Source of the DNA: Acidobacteriota bacterium
Lineage (GTDB): Bacteria > Acidobacteriota > Blastocatellia > Pyrinomonadales > Pyrinomonadaceae
Reading direction: 5' to 3'
Assembly (NCBI GenBank): GCA_016718135.1
Contig: JADKEF010000004.1
Coordinates: 248,001 to 312,000, forward strand
DNA: 64,000 nt
The notes beneath the pieces were generated by a model. That model was given only the letters and a program-made list of their open reading frames with translations, was not told the origin of the DNA and did no database searches. The translations under genes were made by a program, and so were the position numbers. Below are positions 24,363 to 33,496 of the stretch, in pieces (the first letter of the stretch is position 1; each line of letters begins with the position of its first letter).

Positions 24363-26162
24363 GTGAATAGCGAAGAACTCGAACTAAGCCTTAGAAGTGA
24401 ATTCGAGAATTATCTAAAGTCCGTCGTCGCAGAAATGCGTAAAGAATCGACGGAATTTCAGAGCAGGATCGAAGCCGAATTCGACAGGCATAAAAGCCAG
24501 TTTGACGAGGCATTCCAATCGTTCAACGCTCGTTTCGAATCCGAACATCATTTTGACGAGGGCTTCAAGAGTCTGGTCGCCGAGCATCTGAACCTAGCCC
24601 GCGACGCCGGATCTAAACTCGCTGCTGACGCAATGGCCGAAGCCGAAAAGTTGGCCCCGGTAGCCGTTGCTGCTGAGCCGACCGTCGTCGAAGTTGAGGT
24701 GAACAAATTCGATGGCCTGCGTGATGCAATCAATGACATCAGCAGTAAGGACTCGCAGTCGAATATCCTTAAAGCCCTTGTTCAGCACGCGGCGGCATAC
24801 GCCCCGCGTGGTGCGTTCTTTATCATCAAGAGTGATAATTTCGTCGGCTGGAAAGTCTTTGGTTCAGATGATGAAGCCCTCGAGAACGCGGTACGTGAGA
24901 TCCATTTCCCAACCGCGTCGAATTCGATATTGGGCGAAGCTGTTAGGTCTCTCACAACCGTCGAGAGCAGAGCCGGAGCATATGCGGACGATTCGATATT
25001 CCTCGGCCCGCTCAGCTACGGCAACCCCGATCACATGTATGCGATCCCGCTGACGGCCCGCGGCCGCGGCGTGGCAGTTCTCTATGCCGATGCAGAAGGT
25101 GAGAATGCTGAGATCAACCGTGAGGCCCTAGAGGTGCTCGTCCGCGTCGCCGGTATGACCGTTGAGATGCGGGCATCGGCTGCTCCGGCCCCGAAAGTTG
25201 AGGAAAGTACGACTCAGGAAGTAGGAGCCTTCGCCCCTTCGCCCGAGCAAACAACATCCACCGAGACACCGGCTGAGGAAACGGGTAGTTTTGCGTTCAG
25301 CGAGAGCGTCTCGTACGAAGGCGGATTTCCTGCTGAAGCTTACGTTGAAACACCCGAGCCTGAACCGGAACCAGTCGCTGAATTTGTCAGTGAACCGGAA
25401 GTCGAAAGTGTTCCTGAGTATCGGGCCGAAGCAGAAGTTGAGACTGCACCTGCATTTGAGACGCAGTTCGCCCAGGAAACGCCTGCGTTTGAACCACCCC
25501 GTTTTGACGAAGCCCCTGCCTACCAGACGGAGGCCGTAGAGGCATCCCCCTTTGCGGAAGCCGTAGAAGAGCCGCAAGCTGTGCAGACAGAAACGGCGGC
25601 GTTTGAGTACGAGACCTTTGGATCGAGCCCCGAGCCTGCGCCCGAGCCATTTCGTGCCTCGGAGCCGTCGGATTTCAGTTCCGGTGGTTCGATCGAGTCT
25701 GCTTCGTTTCAATCTAAGTCTCCATTCGATACCTCTAGCGATCAGTTCGCTCCGGCAGTAATGCCAACGGGTGGAATGGAACCAGCTGTCGAGGCTGTCA
25801 TCGAGGCTCCGATAGTCGCTCCGGCGATGCCGCAGGCACGTCTTAGCGACCGCAACGTCGATCTGCCGATCGAGGTTTCGGAGGACGAACGACGTAGCCA
25901 TAACGATGCTAGGCGTTTCGCACGTCTGCTCGTTTCTGAGATCAAGCTCTACAACGAAAAGAAGGTCACCGAGGGACGCGATGCTAACGATCTCTACGAA
26001 CGCCTTCGCGAAGCGATCGATCGTTCACGCGAGATGTACGACAAACGTGTGCAGCCTCCGGTTGCAGCGAAGTTTGATTATTTCCACTACGAACTCGTCA
26101 ATTCCCTCGCCGACGGCGAAGCCAATCGCCTCGGCAATGGCTATCCGGGAGCTACGATCTAG
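24363..26162 (+). CDS. GAF-like domain protein with long acidic low-complexity linker
   Basis: The start at 24363 (GTG, MNSEELELSL) follows GGAGGAGAAA by six bases; an ATG at 24333 lacks such a site. The roughly 599-residue protein has an N-terminal coiled-coil part (1-100), a GAF-like domain (about 125-270, SNILKALVQHAAAYAPRGAFFII and GVAVLYADAEG), a 200-residue Glu/Pro/Ala-rich linker, and a conserved C-terminal segment (about 500-599) with DARRFARLLVSEIKLYNEKK and MYDKRVQP. The C-terminal module resembles one attached to response-regulator-like or PilZ-like proteins in other phyla. Its function is unknown. A terminator follows. Confidence 0.7.
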   Translation: MNSEELELSLRSEFENYLKSVVAEMRKESTEFQSRIEAEFDRHKSQFDEAFQSFNARFESEHHFDEGFKSLVAEHLNLARDAGSKLAADAMAEAEKLAPVAVAAEPTVVEVEVNKFDGLRDAINDISSKDSQSNILKALVQHAAAYAPRGAFFIIKSDNFVGWKVFGSDDEALENAVREIHFPTASNSILGEAVRSLTTVESRAGAYADDSIFLGPLSYGNPDHMYAIPLTARGRGVAVLYADAEGENAEINREALEVLVRVAGMTVEMRASAAPAPKVEESTTQEVGAFAPSPEQTTSTETPAEETGSFAFSESVSYEGGFPAEAYVETPEPEPEPVAEFVSEPEVESVPEYRAEAEVETAPAFETQFAQETPAFEPPRFDEAPAYQTEAVEASPFAEAVEEPQAVQTETAAFEYETFGSSPEPAPEPFRASEPSDFSSGGSIESASFQSKSPFDTSSDQFAPAVMPTGGMEPAVEAVIEAPIVAPAMPQARLSDRNVDLPIEVSEDERRSHNDARRFARLLVSEIKLYNEKKVTEGRDANDLYERLREAIDRSREMYDKRVQPPVAAKFDYFHYELVNSLADGEANRLGNGYPGATI

Positions 26163-26183
26163 TAGTTGCGTTTAATGTGATCG

Positions 26184-26216
26184 AAGAGGCTGTTTGAAAA
26201 GGCAGCCTCTTTTTTT
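26184..26216 (+). terminator. rho-independent terminator
   Basis: AGAGGCTG (26185-26192) pairs with CAGCCTCT (26203-26210) and is followed by a run of Ts. It ends the GAF-like protein transcript before the convergent LarA gene. Confidence 0.85.
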
Positions 26217-26218
26217 GT

Positions 26219-27487
26219 TCAATCGTCCGATCGGAAGCTGATGGAGATCTTAGAGCCGTTCGGGATGATGTAGGAAGGCTTTAACGCGTCTTTGACCCGT
26301 ACGATCGCCTCTTCAACGCTCGCCTTCTCCATTCGCATCTTTTCGCACGAAGCCGCGTCAAGATCGGTGACGATACGCACGTCAAATCTTTCCGCTTTCT
26401 GCAGAAGGCTCCAGGCGGTTTGGCCGTTTACTTGATATCTATCGGCAAGTTTGTTGGCCAAGGTTTCGCTGTTTTCTGTCTCAAACCACGACAAGAAATC
26501 ACTACGGCCAAGGCCATCAAAACACTTGGCTAGAAGAATGATCGTTCCTCCAACGCGACATGCACGTGCGGCCGCGTCGAGAGTCTTGTGTGCTTGAATG
26601 AGATTGATGTCGTGCGGAGAGCCGCCACAGCTTGCAATAACGAGGTCACGTTTCTCAGTGATCTCGATCGTATTTGCCAACGAATAGGCGTCGCACGCCG
26701 AGCGGTGCGATGTCTGCCAGTCGCCGCAGAATAGTTCGACCGCTTCACCCTTTTCATTGACGATCGAGTTGATCGCAAATGACGGCGGGCGTTTTTCGAC
26801 GACCTCGACGAACGCTTCGTGGACAGCATTGCCGTCGAGAACGCCGGTATCCACGCCTTCGCGACGGATTTTCTGTTCGAGATCAAAGGCGAGTTTGTGC
26901 GTAGCAACGATCGTTCCGCTCGACGCTAGGCCGGGGCAGATCAGTTTGCGGCCGCCAGTAAAACCCGCGAAGTAGTGAAAGGAAATCCCGCCAACGATCA
27001 CGACATGATCGTGTTCGGTTAATGCACGGTTTAGGCCGACTTCGATTCCGCCTGACGTCGTGCCCATAGACACTATCTGCATCAGGTCACGCGCATCGTG
27101 GTTTAGTGTCGTGATGCGTTGGAAAATAAACGGCGTGAGGATCGCGGCCTTTTCATCCTCGGTGACCTTGCGATGAATGCCGGTGGCGAAAATAATTCGA
27201 ATGTCGAACGGCATTGTTCCGTTCGCGATCAATCGACGAACGACGAGATTTACGATCTGCCCGGCGGCCGTCTGTCGGGTCGCATCGGGTACAACGATCA
27301 GAACACTCTCGCTGGGCCCCACGATCTGCTCTAGCGGGTGCGAGTCAATTGGCGAATCAAGTCGGTCGCCGATATCGGCGTCAGACAGTGACGGTCCGTG
27401 TTTGGCTCCGCGCAGTATCTCGTAACGCGATCCGTCATAGTCGAACTCGAATGAAGTGCTGCCGTATTTTAGGGCGATCGTTTGCAT
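26219..27487 (-). CDS. LarA-type nickel-pincer racemase
   Basis: The start at 27487 (MQTIALKYGS) gives 422 residues and matches family length; a longer frame begins inside a repeat. Residues equivalent to the LarA catalytic set are present: H105 (ATGIHRKV), H171 (SFHYFAGF), K181 that would bind the pyridinium cofactor (GGRKLICPG) and H197 (ATHKLA), with the same spacing as in Lactobacillus LarA. The enzyme would racemise a 2-hydroxy acid, but homologues vary in substrate. No larB, larC or larE maturation gene is in the window. Confidence 0.88.
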   Translation of the reverse strand: MQTIALKYGSTSFEFDYDGSRYEILRGAKHGPSLSDADIGDRLDSPIDSHPLEQIVGPSESVLIVVPDATRQTAAGQIVNLVVRRLIANGTMPFDIRIIFATGIHRKVTEDEKAAILTPFIFQRITTLNHDARDLMQIVSMGTTSGGIEVGLNRALTEHDHVVIVGGISFHYFAGFTGGRKLICPGLASSGTIVATHKLAFDLEQKIRREGVDTGVLDGNAVHEAFVEVVEKRPPSFAINSIVNEKGEAVELFCGDWQTSHRSACDAYSLANTIEITEKRDLVIASCGGSPHDINLIQAHKTLDAAARACRVGGTIILLAKCFDGLGRSDFLSWFETENSETLANKLADRYQVNGQTAWSLLQKAERFDVRIVTDLDAASCEKMRMEKASVEEAIVRVKDALKPSYIIPNGSKISISFRSDD

Positions 27488-27497
27488 AGGAATTTCT

Positions 27498-27572
27498 AAA
27501 CGCAGAGATCGCTGAGCACGCAGATGGAATAATATTTTTATCTTCTCTGCGTACTCAGCGGTCTCTGCGTTT
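27498..27572. repeat. CGCAGAG-type inverted repeat between larA-like and CDF genes
   Basis: The left arm (AAACGCAGAG) and the right arm (CTCTGCGTTT) pair over about 27 bases. Each arm holds three 9-nt units as in the CACAGAG family. On the minus strand the element begins within the TAA stop of the CDF gene and ends about ten bases before the LarA ATG. Confidence 0.85.
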
Positions 27573-28405
27573 AAGCTTGCTTTGCTGGCTCGAAACACTT
27601 CGTACCCGTTTCGCAGACGTAAACTGCCTCAGCCTCGTGATCCATCGTTTCCATTTGTATCGTCAGATGATCGATGCCAAATTGCTTGTGCAGACCGTCG
27701 CGGACGCGAACGAGAAGTTCGCTGTGCTCGACAGTATCAAAATGGCTAATGTGTGCCGACAGAGCGTCGATGCCGGACGATATGGTCCACACGTGAAGGT
27801 CGTGCACACCGTCTACTCCATCGGTTTCGAGGATCGTCGATTCGACGGCGGCTAGATCGATGTGAGCGGGAGTTCCCTCGAGCAGCACATTGACGGACGC
27901 CGAGATCAGCCGCCACGAGCTAAAGACAATTATCAAGCTGATCAGGATGCTTGTGACCGGATCAGCCCACAGCCAGCCAAAAGCGTAGATCAGCACGCCT
28001 GCGGTCAGTGCCGCTACGGAACCGAGCAGATCACCCATGACGTGAAGCCATGCTCCGCGCATATTTAGATCGTGCTCGTGATTCCCGTGGAGCAATTTTG
28101 CGGCGATGATATTTACGGCAAGGCCACCAAAAGCTATGATGCCGAGCCGCAAACCATCGATCGCAGGCGGCGAATTCCAGCGTTCGACAGCCTCCCAGAT
28201 CACTAAGATAGACAAGAGAACAAGAGCAATGCCATTTACAAATGCCGCGAGGATCTCGAGACGATAATAGCCAAATGTCTTTTTCGCAGTCGCCGGACGT
28301 GATGCAAACCAGATCGCCGCCAGCGTCAGCGACATCGCCGCGACATCGGTCAGCATGTGTCCTGCATCGCCCAACGTTGTGATTGTGCGTGTGTCCGTGT
28401 CCCAA
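27571..28405 (-). CDS. cation diffusion facilitator (CDF) transporter, N-terminus disrupted
   Basis: The main frame begins with a TTG codon at 28374 in GDAGHMLTDVAAMSLTLAAIWFA, which is transmembrane helix 2 of a zinc CDF with its HxxxD metal site; a second HxxxD site is in HVMGDLLGSVAAL. In a different frame, 28405-28375 encodes a histidine-rich MGHGHTHNHN-like start. The first helix that should lie between the two (about 30-40 residues) is missing, so the gene has an internal deletion with a frame change. It is either a pseudogene or a misassembled copy. The C-terminal cytoplasmic domain appears intact. The gene follows fecR directly. Confidence 0.8.
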
Positions 28406-28410
28406 GGTAG

Positions 28411-29652
28411 TTAATAACGGCGGAGCACGTTGCCGTTCCTAAGCGAAATAATGAATCCGCTGCGGTTGCCTCGGCCATCGCCGATCTCGACCGCAGTCTC
28501 CATTGACGACGACGATATCTGCATCTTAAATGCTCCGTCCGGCCCCGAGATCGTATCGCGGCCCTGCGAACGAACAGTCATCCCCGGTAAGGTGCGGCCT
28601 GAGATCAGGTAGATATTACCGCCAACTCTCTCAACGGCCCATTCCGTGGCGTCGATCAAGAGAGCTCCGCCGCTCTTAACGACCGTAAATTTCCATTGTT
28701 CGTTCCAATTGGTCGTCTGTCCGGAACGCGAAGTTGCCTTTAGCCGCCAATAATACGTTCCCGGCGAAAGTCCGTTAAGGCGAAATTCGCGGCCCGGCAT
28801 CTCAGCCCTATCGACAAGGATCGAGTCGGAAGCAAAGGTCGCCGAACGCGAGATCTGCAAGTGATAATTCGATGCCGGATTACCTTCGGCATCTTGCCAT
28901 GCAAATCCGACCGCAACACCGGCACCACTCGAATCGACTATTTGAGCAGAATTATCAGGTGAAACCTGCCGCGGTGGGGCAAGTAATTTCTCACGGGCGG
29001 ACAATTTACCGCCATTCACCGATGCAAACTCATTTTCATTGATCAGAGTTTTTTCGCCCGCGATCGTGGTCTCTACACCGCCGCGACTGATGCGGATCTC
29101 ACCGCCGCCCGTTGCAGCATCCGCATCAAAGCTCGCGTCGGTATTTGATAGCAACCGGTTTTCCGAATCCGCAACCTCAACGATATTATTCGTATCTGCT
29201 GGTTGCTCGCTAGTTCGAACATTTACCTGACCATCGTCGACGCTGACACGCACATTTCGACCGCCAAAAAGTGAAGTTGTGTCCTTCACAACGATCGTGC
29301 TGTTCGGACGTACCTGATATCGTGACCCGTCGATCATCTGGATGATCGCTCGGCCGTCGGAGAGTGTCTGCACGGTATCGCCCGCCGCGACCCACGTTTC
29401 TCGTCTAACGAGTATCGTCTCTCGAGTCGCAGCACGAGTGATACGAACCTCACCCTCGAAGGAGACGATCTTAGCCGCATCCTTTGGGAAGTCGCTAGTC
29501 TCATCCGTAATGAACCAATTATTTCGCGATGCATAATTAAGCCCCGAGTAAATTCCTATGCCGAGCACCGCAAGAGCGATCACACCATAGATCGTGCTCT
29601 TGCGGATGTTCCACCACTCGACATAGATTTTGCGGTACTTATTATCGTCCAT
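28411..29652 (-). CDS. FecR domain protein, membrane anchored
   Basis: The 413-residue protein has one N-terminal transmembrane helix (about 18-38), then a FecR domain (about 55-160: AKIVSFEGEVRITR, GDTVQTLSDGRAIIQMIDGSRYQVRPNS) and a C-terminal region with a fibronectin-like segment (NYHLQISRSATF, LSPGTYYWRLKA). In this lineage FecR proteins are often periplasmic sensors or surface-linked proteins and not classical iron-dicitrate regulators; no sigma factor or TonB receptor is nearby. The start is coupled to the terC stop (TAATG). Confidence 0.85.
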   Translation of the reverse strand: MDDNKYRKIYVEWWNIRKSTIYGVIALAVLGIGIYSGLNYASRNNWFITDETSDFPKDAAKIVSFEGEVRITRAATRETILVRRETWVAAGDTVQTLSDGRAIIQMIDGSRYQVRPNSTIVVKDTTSLFGGRNVRVSVDDGQVNVRTSEQPADTNNIVEVADSENRLLSNTDASFDADAATGGGEIRISRGGVETTIAGEKTLINENEFASVNGGKLSAREKLLAPPRQVSPDNSAQIVDSSGAGVAVGFAWQDAEGNPASNYHLQISRSATFASDSILVDRAEMPGREFRLNGLSPGTYYWRLKATSRSGQTTNWNEQWKFTVVKSGGALLIDATEWAVERVGGNIYLISGRTLPGMTVRSQGRDTISGPDGAFKMQISSSSMETAVEIGDGRGNRSGFIISLRNGNVLRRY

Positions 29653-30716
29653 TAGGCGGGCGGTTCATCACCCTCTACCGGTTTGTGTTTAGGCGGAAAC
29701 ATTAAAGACAGGATGATCGAAATGAAAATCGCTCCTACAACGACGCCGAGCGAAATATTGATCACAATTTGCTCAAATTCGTGATTTACATATCGCCTGA
29801 CTATGTCCGCGAAACCACTTGAATTCTCGCTGCCTAACAACATTATCAAACCTTGGGCACCAAGTGGCAAGAGCATTTTTACGCCGATAAAGGTCAATAC
29901 AAATGCCAGTCCGTACTTGAGAAGGTGAAAGCGATCGGCAAGATCCGCAAGCAGGAAGAAGAATGTTCGAAGCCCTAGGATAGCAAAGATGTTAGAGGTA
30001 TACACGATAAAGCGATCGGTGGTGATACCAAAAATTGCGGGGATCGAATCAACAGCGAAAACGAGATCCGTGAATTCAACCGTTATAAGCACGAGCAATA
30101 GCAGCGTACCTGTACGAACTCCATCTTTTACAACAAAGAACTTGTCGCCGTCATAATGCTTCGAGATACGAATGTACTTTGTTGCCAACTTCACGATCGC
30201 GCTCTCGTGCGGCTCAAAGTTGTCGTCCGAATTACCAAACATCTTGATACCCGTGTAAACAAGAAACGCACCGAACACATAAATGATCCAATGGAACCGC
30301 TCGACCAGTTCTGCACCGGCAAAGATCATGATCATTCGCATGACCAGAGCACCCATGATGCCCCAGAACAGGACGCGATGCTGATATTTCTTAGGTACTT
30401 TGAAAAAGCTAAAGATCAGAAGAAAAACGAATAGGTTATCGACCGACAGGGAAAGCTCGATCAAATAGCCGGTTATGAACAGCGTCGATTGTTTGAACGC
30501 CAGATCCCAGTCGTTGAAGATCGTTCCGACCTGCCAATAAAGAAAAACGTTGAAAAGAAGAGCGAGTGAAACCCAGACGATGCTCCACGCAAACGTTTCC
30601 CGACGCGTTGGGACATGGGCTCTGCGGTTAACGATGCCAATATCTACAAACAGCGCCACCAGTACGACCGCAAAAAATGTAAGCCAGATCCAAAGAGGAT
30701 ATTCAACAGATGTCAT
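29652..30716 (-). CDS. TerC family membrane protein (Alx-like)
   Basis: The 354-residue protein has about nine transmembrane helices with the conserved acidic TerC motifs ELSLSVDNLFVF (about 88-99) and TVEFTDLVFAVDSIPAIF (about 210-227). TerC/Alx proteins are implicated in manganese export or tellurite resistance. It overlaps fecR by one base. No yybP-ykoY manganese riboswitch is recognisable upstream, where msrC ends only about 24 bases away. Confidence 0.92.
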   Translation of the reverse strand: MTSVEYPLWIWLTFFAVVLVALFVDIGIVNRRAHVPTRRETFAWSIVWVSLALLFNVFLYWQVGTIFNDWDLAFKQSTLFITGYLIELSLSVDNLFVFLLIFSFFKVPKKYQHRVLFWGIMGALVMRMIMIFAGAELVERFHWIIYVFGAFLVYTGIKMFGNSDDNFEPHESAIVKLATKYIRISKHYDGDKFFVVKDGVRTGTLLLLVLITVEFTDLVFAVDSIPAIFGITTDRFIVYTSNIFAILGLRTFFFLLADLADRFHLLKYGLAFVLTFIGVKMLLPLGAQGLIMLLGSENSSGFADIVRRYVNHEFEQIVINISLGVVVGAIFISIILSLMFPPKHKPVEGDEPPA

Positions 30717-30740
30717 TGTTTAGCTAGAGTTCGTGTGGCT

Positions 30741-31224
30741 CTAGATGAATCTCTCAATTGCCTTTACGACCCGCCCGAGCCCATCGGCATCGGTCGGGTC
30801 GAAATCGTCAAGCCGGTCGCTGTCCACATCGAGGACGCCGACACAATTGCCAGAACGATCAAACATTGGAACAACGATCTCCGACCGCGAGGCCGAAGCA
30901 TGCGATATGTCCTGGGAATTCGTCCACATCCGGCACAACGACTGTCTCCCGCGTCGTGTATGCATGGCCGCAAACTCCCTGTCCGAAATTGATCCGCGTA
31001 CACGCGAGCGGCCCTTGAAACGGTCCCAAAACGAGCTGTTCGTCCTTTACCAAGTAAAAACCAACCCAGAAAAAACCAAATGCTTCCTTTAGAACTGCTG
31101 CAATGTTAGCAAGGTTTGCCACGACGTCTGTCTCGCCCCCAATGAGCGATTCGATCTGCGGTACGATCTCGTCGTAGACGGTCGATCGGTCCGCACCGAG
31201 GGTGAAAGCAAGCGTTTCGGACAT
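30741..31224 (-). pseudogene. msrC: free methionine-(R)-sulfoxide reductase, frameshifted
   Basis: Frame one (31224 to about 30897) encodes a GAF domain with the three cysteines of fRMsr: C75 (PLACTRI), C85 (GVCGHA) and C109 (GHIAC). Directly after C109 the frame goes wrong; the other frame resumes as SASRSEIVVPMFDRSGNCVGVLDVDS and continues to FI-stop at 30741. The family expects an aspartate (GAT/GAC) at the join, and two bases (GA) appear to be missing near 30897. If they were restored the protein would be complete, about 160 residues. The apparent break is probably a sequence error; a real mutation is possible. Confidence 0.82.
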
Positions 31225-31269
31225 AACGTTTGAGTTTAACTTGGCGGCTGGCCCGCACGCAATGAAGGC

Positions 31270-31680
31270 ATGCGGCGAAAGATGTATAATTCTGTCGTGG
31301 AAACTGCTCTCAAGATCGCTTCGGTCGCCGTTGGTGGTGCATTCGGCGCTATTGCACGTTATTTGATCTACATTTCGCCGCTTGCTACGGTTACGGGCAA
31401 GTTTCCGTTACCGACCTTTATTATCAACGTCGTCGGCTCATTTCTCCTTGGCCTGCTCTTCGTGGTTTTTGGTGAACGCGTAGAGGTCGGTGAAAATATC
31501 CGCCTCGCTCTTGTGGTCGGATTTCTCAGTGCCTTCACTACTTTCTCGACATTTGAGATGGAGCTCTTTTCTCTGGCTCGGGATCGGCAGACGTTGATGG
31601 CGATTTTTTATCTCGTGCTTAGCGTGGTCGTAGGCCTTATAGGCGTCTCAGCGGGTGTGGCTCTCGGTCGCAGGCTGTAG
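31270..31680 (+). CDS. crcB: CrcB/Fluc fluoride channel
   Basis: The 136-residue protein has four transmembrane helices and the Fluc signatures GGAFGAIARYL (about 18-28), PTFIINVVGSFLLG (about 57-70) and GFLSAFTTFSTF (about 88-99). It exports fluoride as a dual-topology dimer. The gene diverges from msrC with only 45 bases between them; no fluoride riboswitch was recognised there. The last 33 bases overlap the end of purK on the other strand. Confidence 0.92.
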   Translation: MRRKMYNSVVETALKIASVAVGGAFGAIARYLIYISPLATVTGKFPLPTFIINVVGSFLLGLLFVVFGERVEVGENIRLALVVGFLSAFTTFSTFEMELFSLARDRQTLMAIFYLVLSVVVGLIGVSAGVALGRRL

Positions 31681-32805
31681 GGCCGCCCTCGCCTCACGAA
31701 CGAGCCGTGCGGCATCCGCCGCACTATCGGCAACCGCAGTAAGATGCCCCATCTTCCTGCCCGCACGCGGCTCTACTTTTCCGTACAAATGGAGCTTGAC
31801 GTTTGGCATTGTAGCTGCCGCCGTCCAATTCGGCTCGCCATTCGCCCACACATCGCCGAGCAAATTTGCCATCGCGGCTGGACGATAGAACTCGGTCGAG
31901 CCTAACGGCAGCCCGCAAACCGCCCGCAATTGTTGCTCAAACTGCGAAGTTACACACGCGTCAAATGTCAGATGGCCTGAATTGTGCGGCCGCGGAGCTA
32001 GCTCGTTAACCACAAGCTTCCCATCGGATGAAAGAAAGAACTCCACGCACAGTGTCCCGACGTAGCCCATGGTATCCGAAATATTTCGAGCGATCTCGAC
32101 CGCGTCAGCGTAAACTGCCTCCGAAACTAAAGCCGGAGCAAAAGATACGTCGAGAATATGATTGGAATGATGATTCTCGATCACACCGTAGTGTGCAAAA
32201 TTTCCATTTTGATCTCGGGCACAGACTACCGAAACCTCTTTCTCAAAGGCAACAAAAGCCTCAAGCACCGCCTCGGCTCCTTTCAAAGCGGTGAAAGCGG
32301 CATCAATGTCATCCGAAGACGTGATCTTCGATTGGCCCTTGCCGTCGTAGCCAAAACCAGCCGTCTTGAGAACGCATGGTGTACCTAGTTCAGCGACTGC
32401 GGTTCGGAGGCCTTCAAGCGAGGTGATATGACGAAAAGGCGTGACCGGAAAGCCGTTTGACGACAAGAATGTTTTCTCACGCAATCGGTTCTGCGTCGTG
32501 TGCAGTATCTCGCCCTTGGGAAACACATCCACGAACTCCGCCGCTGCCTCGACCGTCGCAGCCGGGACGTTCTCAAACTCAAACGTCACCACATCCACAC
32601 TCTGAGCAAACGTCCGAACTTCGAGAAGGTCATCGTAACCTGCACACGTCTCGATATCCGCGACCTGCCCTGTCGGCGTGTCGCTCTCAGGCGAAAATGT
32701 ATGCACGCGATATCCCATCTTCCGGGCCTCGATAGCAAACATACGGCCCAATTGTCCGCTGCCGAAAACGCCGATGGTTGAATTTGGAAGGATCGTCTTA
32801 GACAT
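31648..32805 (-). CDS. purK: PurK, 5-(carboxyamino)imidazole ribonucleotide synthase
   Basis: The 385-residue ATP-grasp enzyme converts AIR, ATP and bicarbonate to N5-CAIR. The N-terminus has IGVFGSGQLGRMFAIEARKMGY and the ATP-grasp core has GFGYDGKGQ, VEFFLSSDGKLVVNELAPRPHNSGH and FEQQLRAVCGLPLG. It is the last gene of a purE-alkD-purK operon; its ATG overlaps the end of the AlkD-like gene by eight bases. The 3' end overlaps crcB. Confidence 0.95.
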   Translation of the reverse strand: MSKTILPNSTIGVFGSGQLGRMFAIEARKMGYRVHTFSPESDTPTGQVADIETCAGYDDLLEVRTFAQSVDVVTFEFENVPAATVEAAAEFVDVFPKGEILHTTQNRLREKTFLSSNGFPVTPFRHITSLEGLRTAVAELGTPCVLKTAGFGYDGKGQSKITSSDDIDAAFTALKGAEAVLEAFVAFEKEVSVVCARDQNGNFAHYGVIENHHSNHILDVSFAPALVSEAVYADAVEIARNISDTMGYVGTLCVEFFLSSDGKLVVNELAPRPHNSGHLTFDACVTSQFEQQLRAVCGLPLGSTEFYRPAAMANLLGDVWANGEPNWTAAATMPNVKLHLYGKVEPRAGRKMGHLTAVADSAADAARLVREARAALQPATESHTR

Positions 32806-33496
32806 TTTTCCTGACTAATCGCTCGCGGACTGCTTCGCCCTGTAGTTCACGCAGAGCGTCCGCCGCGATCCACCGTCCCGCTTTTGTTCCCGATGCTTTG
32901 ATAACTTCTGCCGATTCGATCGCGAGGCCGTTGAGCACTAAATGTCGTTTTCCAATTTGCCGTAGAGCCCAGTTTATAGCTTTTTTGACGAAATTGCGTT
33001 CGTCATCCGAATGCTTTTCGATCAATGGTAAGAACGCCGACAGCTTCTCGTTCGGAGCTTTTTTGTCGTGAACGGCTAGATAAGCCATCAGCGAAAACGC
33101 AGCTCGTTTCTCGAATTCAGGTTCACGTGTCGTCCACTCGACAGCTCTTTCGTAAGCATACGGCGTCCGGCAAAAGAGATAACCACAGGCTCCGTCAACC
33201 GTCGCCCAATTGTCAAAGTCTGCGGCCCACGCATCCATTTGTTGCGGCGTCACCTGCTTAGGGTCGTCGATCAGGAAGGCGACCGAACGTGCCTCGAATA
33301 TGCCGCTCGCCCAAAGCTCTGCCGCAACTGCGTGACGATCTGTTACAAGCTTCTTTACCTCTTTGGCGAAAGCCTTGACATCGGGCGTCGAGATCCCGAG
33401 ACATTGCTCGGTCTTGATCGCAAAACGCTCAAGAACCGCGATCCTTGATGGGTCACCGAGCTCTCTAAGCTCGGCAATGATTTCTTCCGCAATCAT
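32798..33496 (-). CDS. AlkD-like DNA alkylation repair protein (HEAT-like)
   Basis: The 232-residue protein is all helical and matches the AlkD/PF08713 pattern: GISTPDVKAFAKEVKK, then EARSVAFLIDDP, DFDNWATVDGACGYLF and DERNFVKKAINWALRQIGKRH. AlkD is a glycosylase that excises bulky alkylated purines without base flipping. It sits between purE (ATGA overlap at 33493-33496) and purK (eight-base overlap), so it is clearly co-transcribed with them, which is an odd partner for a repair protein. Confidence 0.85.
   Translation of the reverse strand: MIAEEIIAELRELGDPSRIAVLERFAIKTEQCLGISTPDVKAFAKEVKKLVTDRHAVAAELWASGIFEARSVAFLIDDPKQVTPQQMDAWAADFDNWATVDGACGYLFCRTPYAYERAVEWTTREPEFEKRAAFSLMAYLAVHDKKAPNEKLSAFLPLIEKHSDDERNFVKKAINWALRQIGKRHLVLNGLAIESAEVIKASGTKAGRWIAADALRELQGEAVRERLVRKNV

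Noticed and set aside
25128..25901. Long minus-strand open frame of 257 codons opposite the GAF-like protein.
   Set aside because: It is the antisense shadow of the acidic low-complexity linker; composition is Arg/Leu-rich and no start context or family pattern is present.
31225..31269. Fluoride riboswitch before crcB.
   Set aside because: The 45-base gap is too short and lacks the conserved fluoride-aptamer elements.
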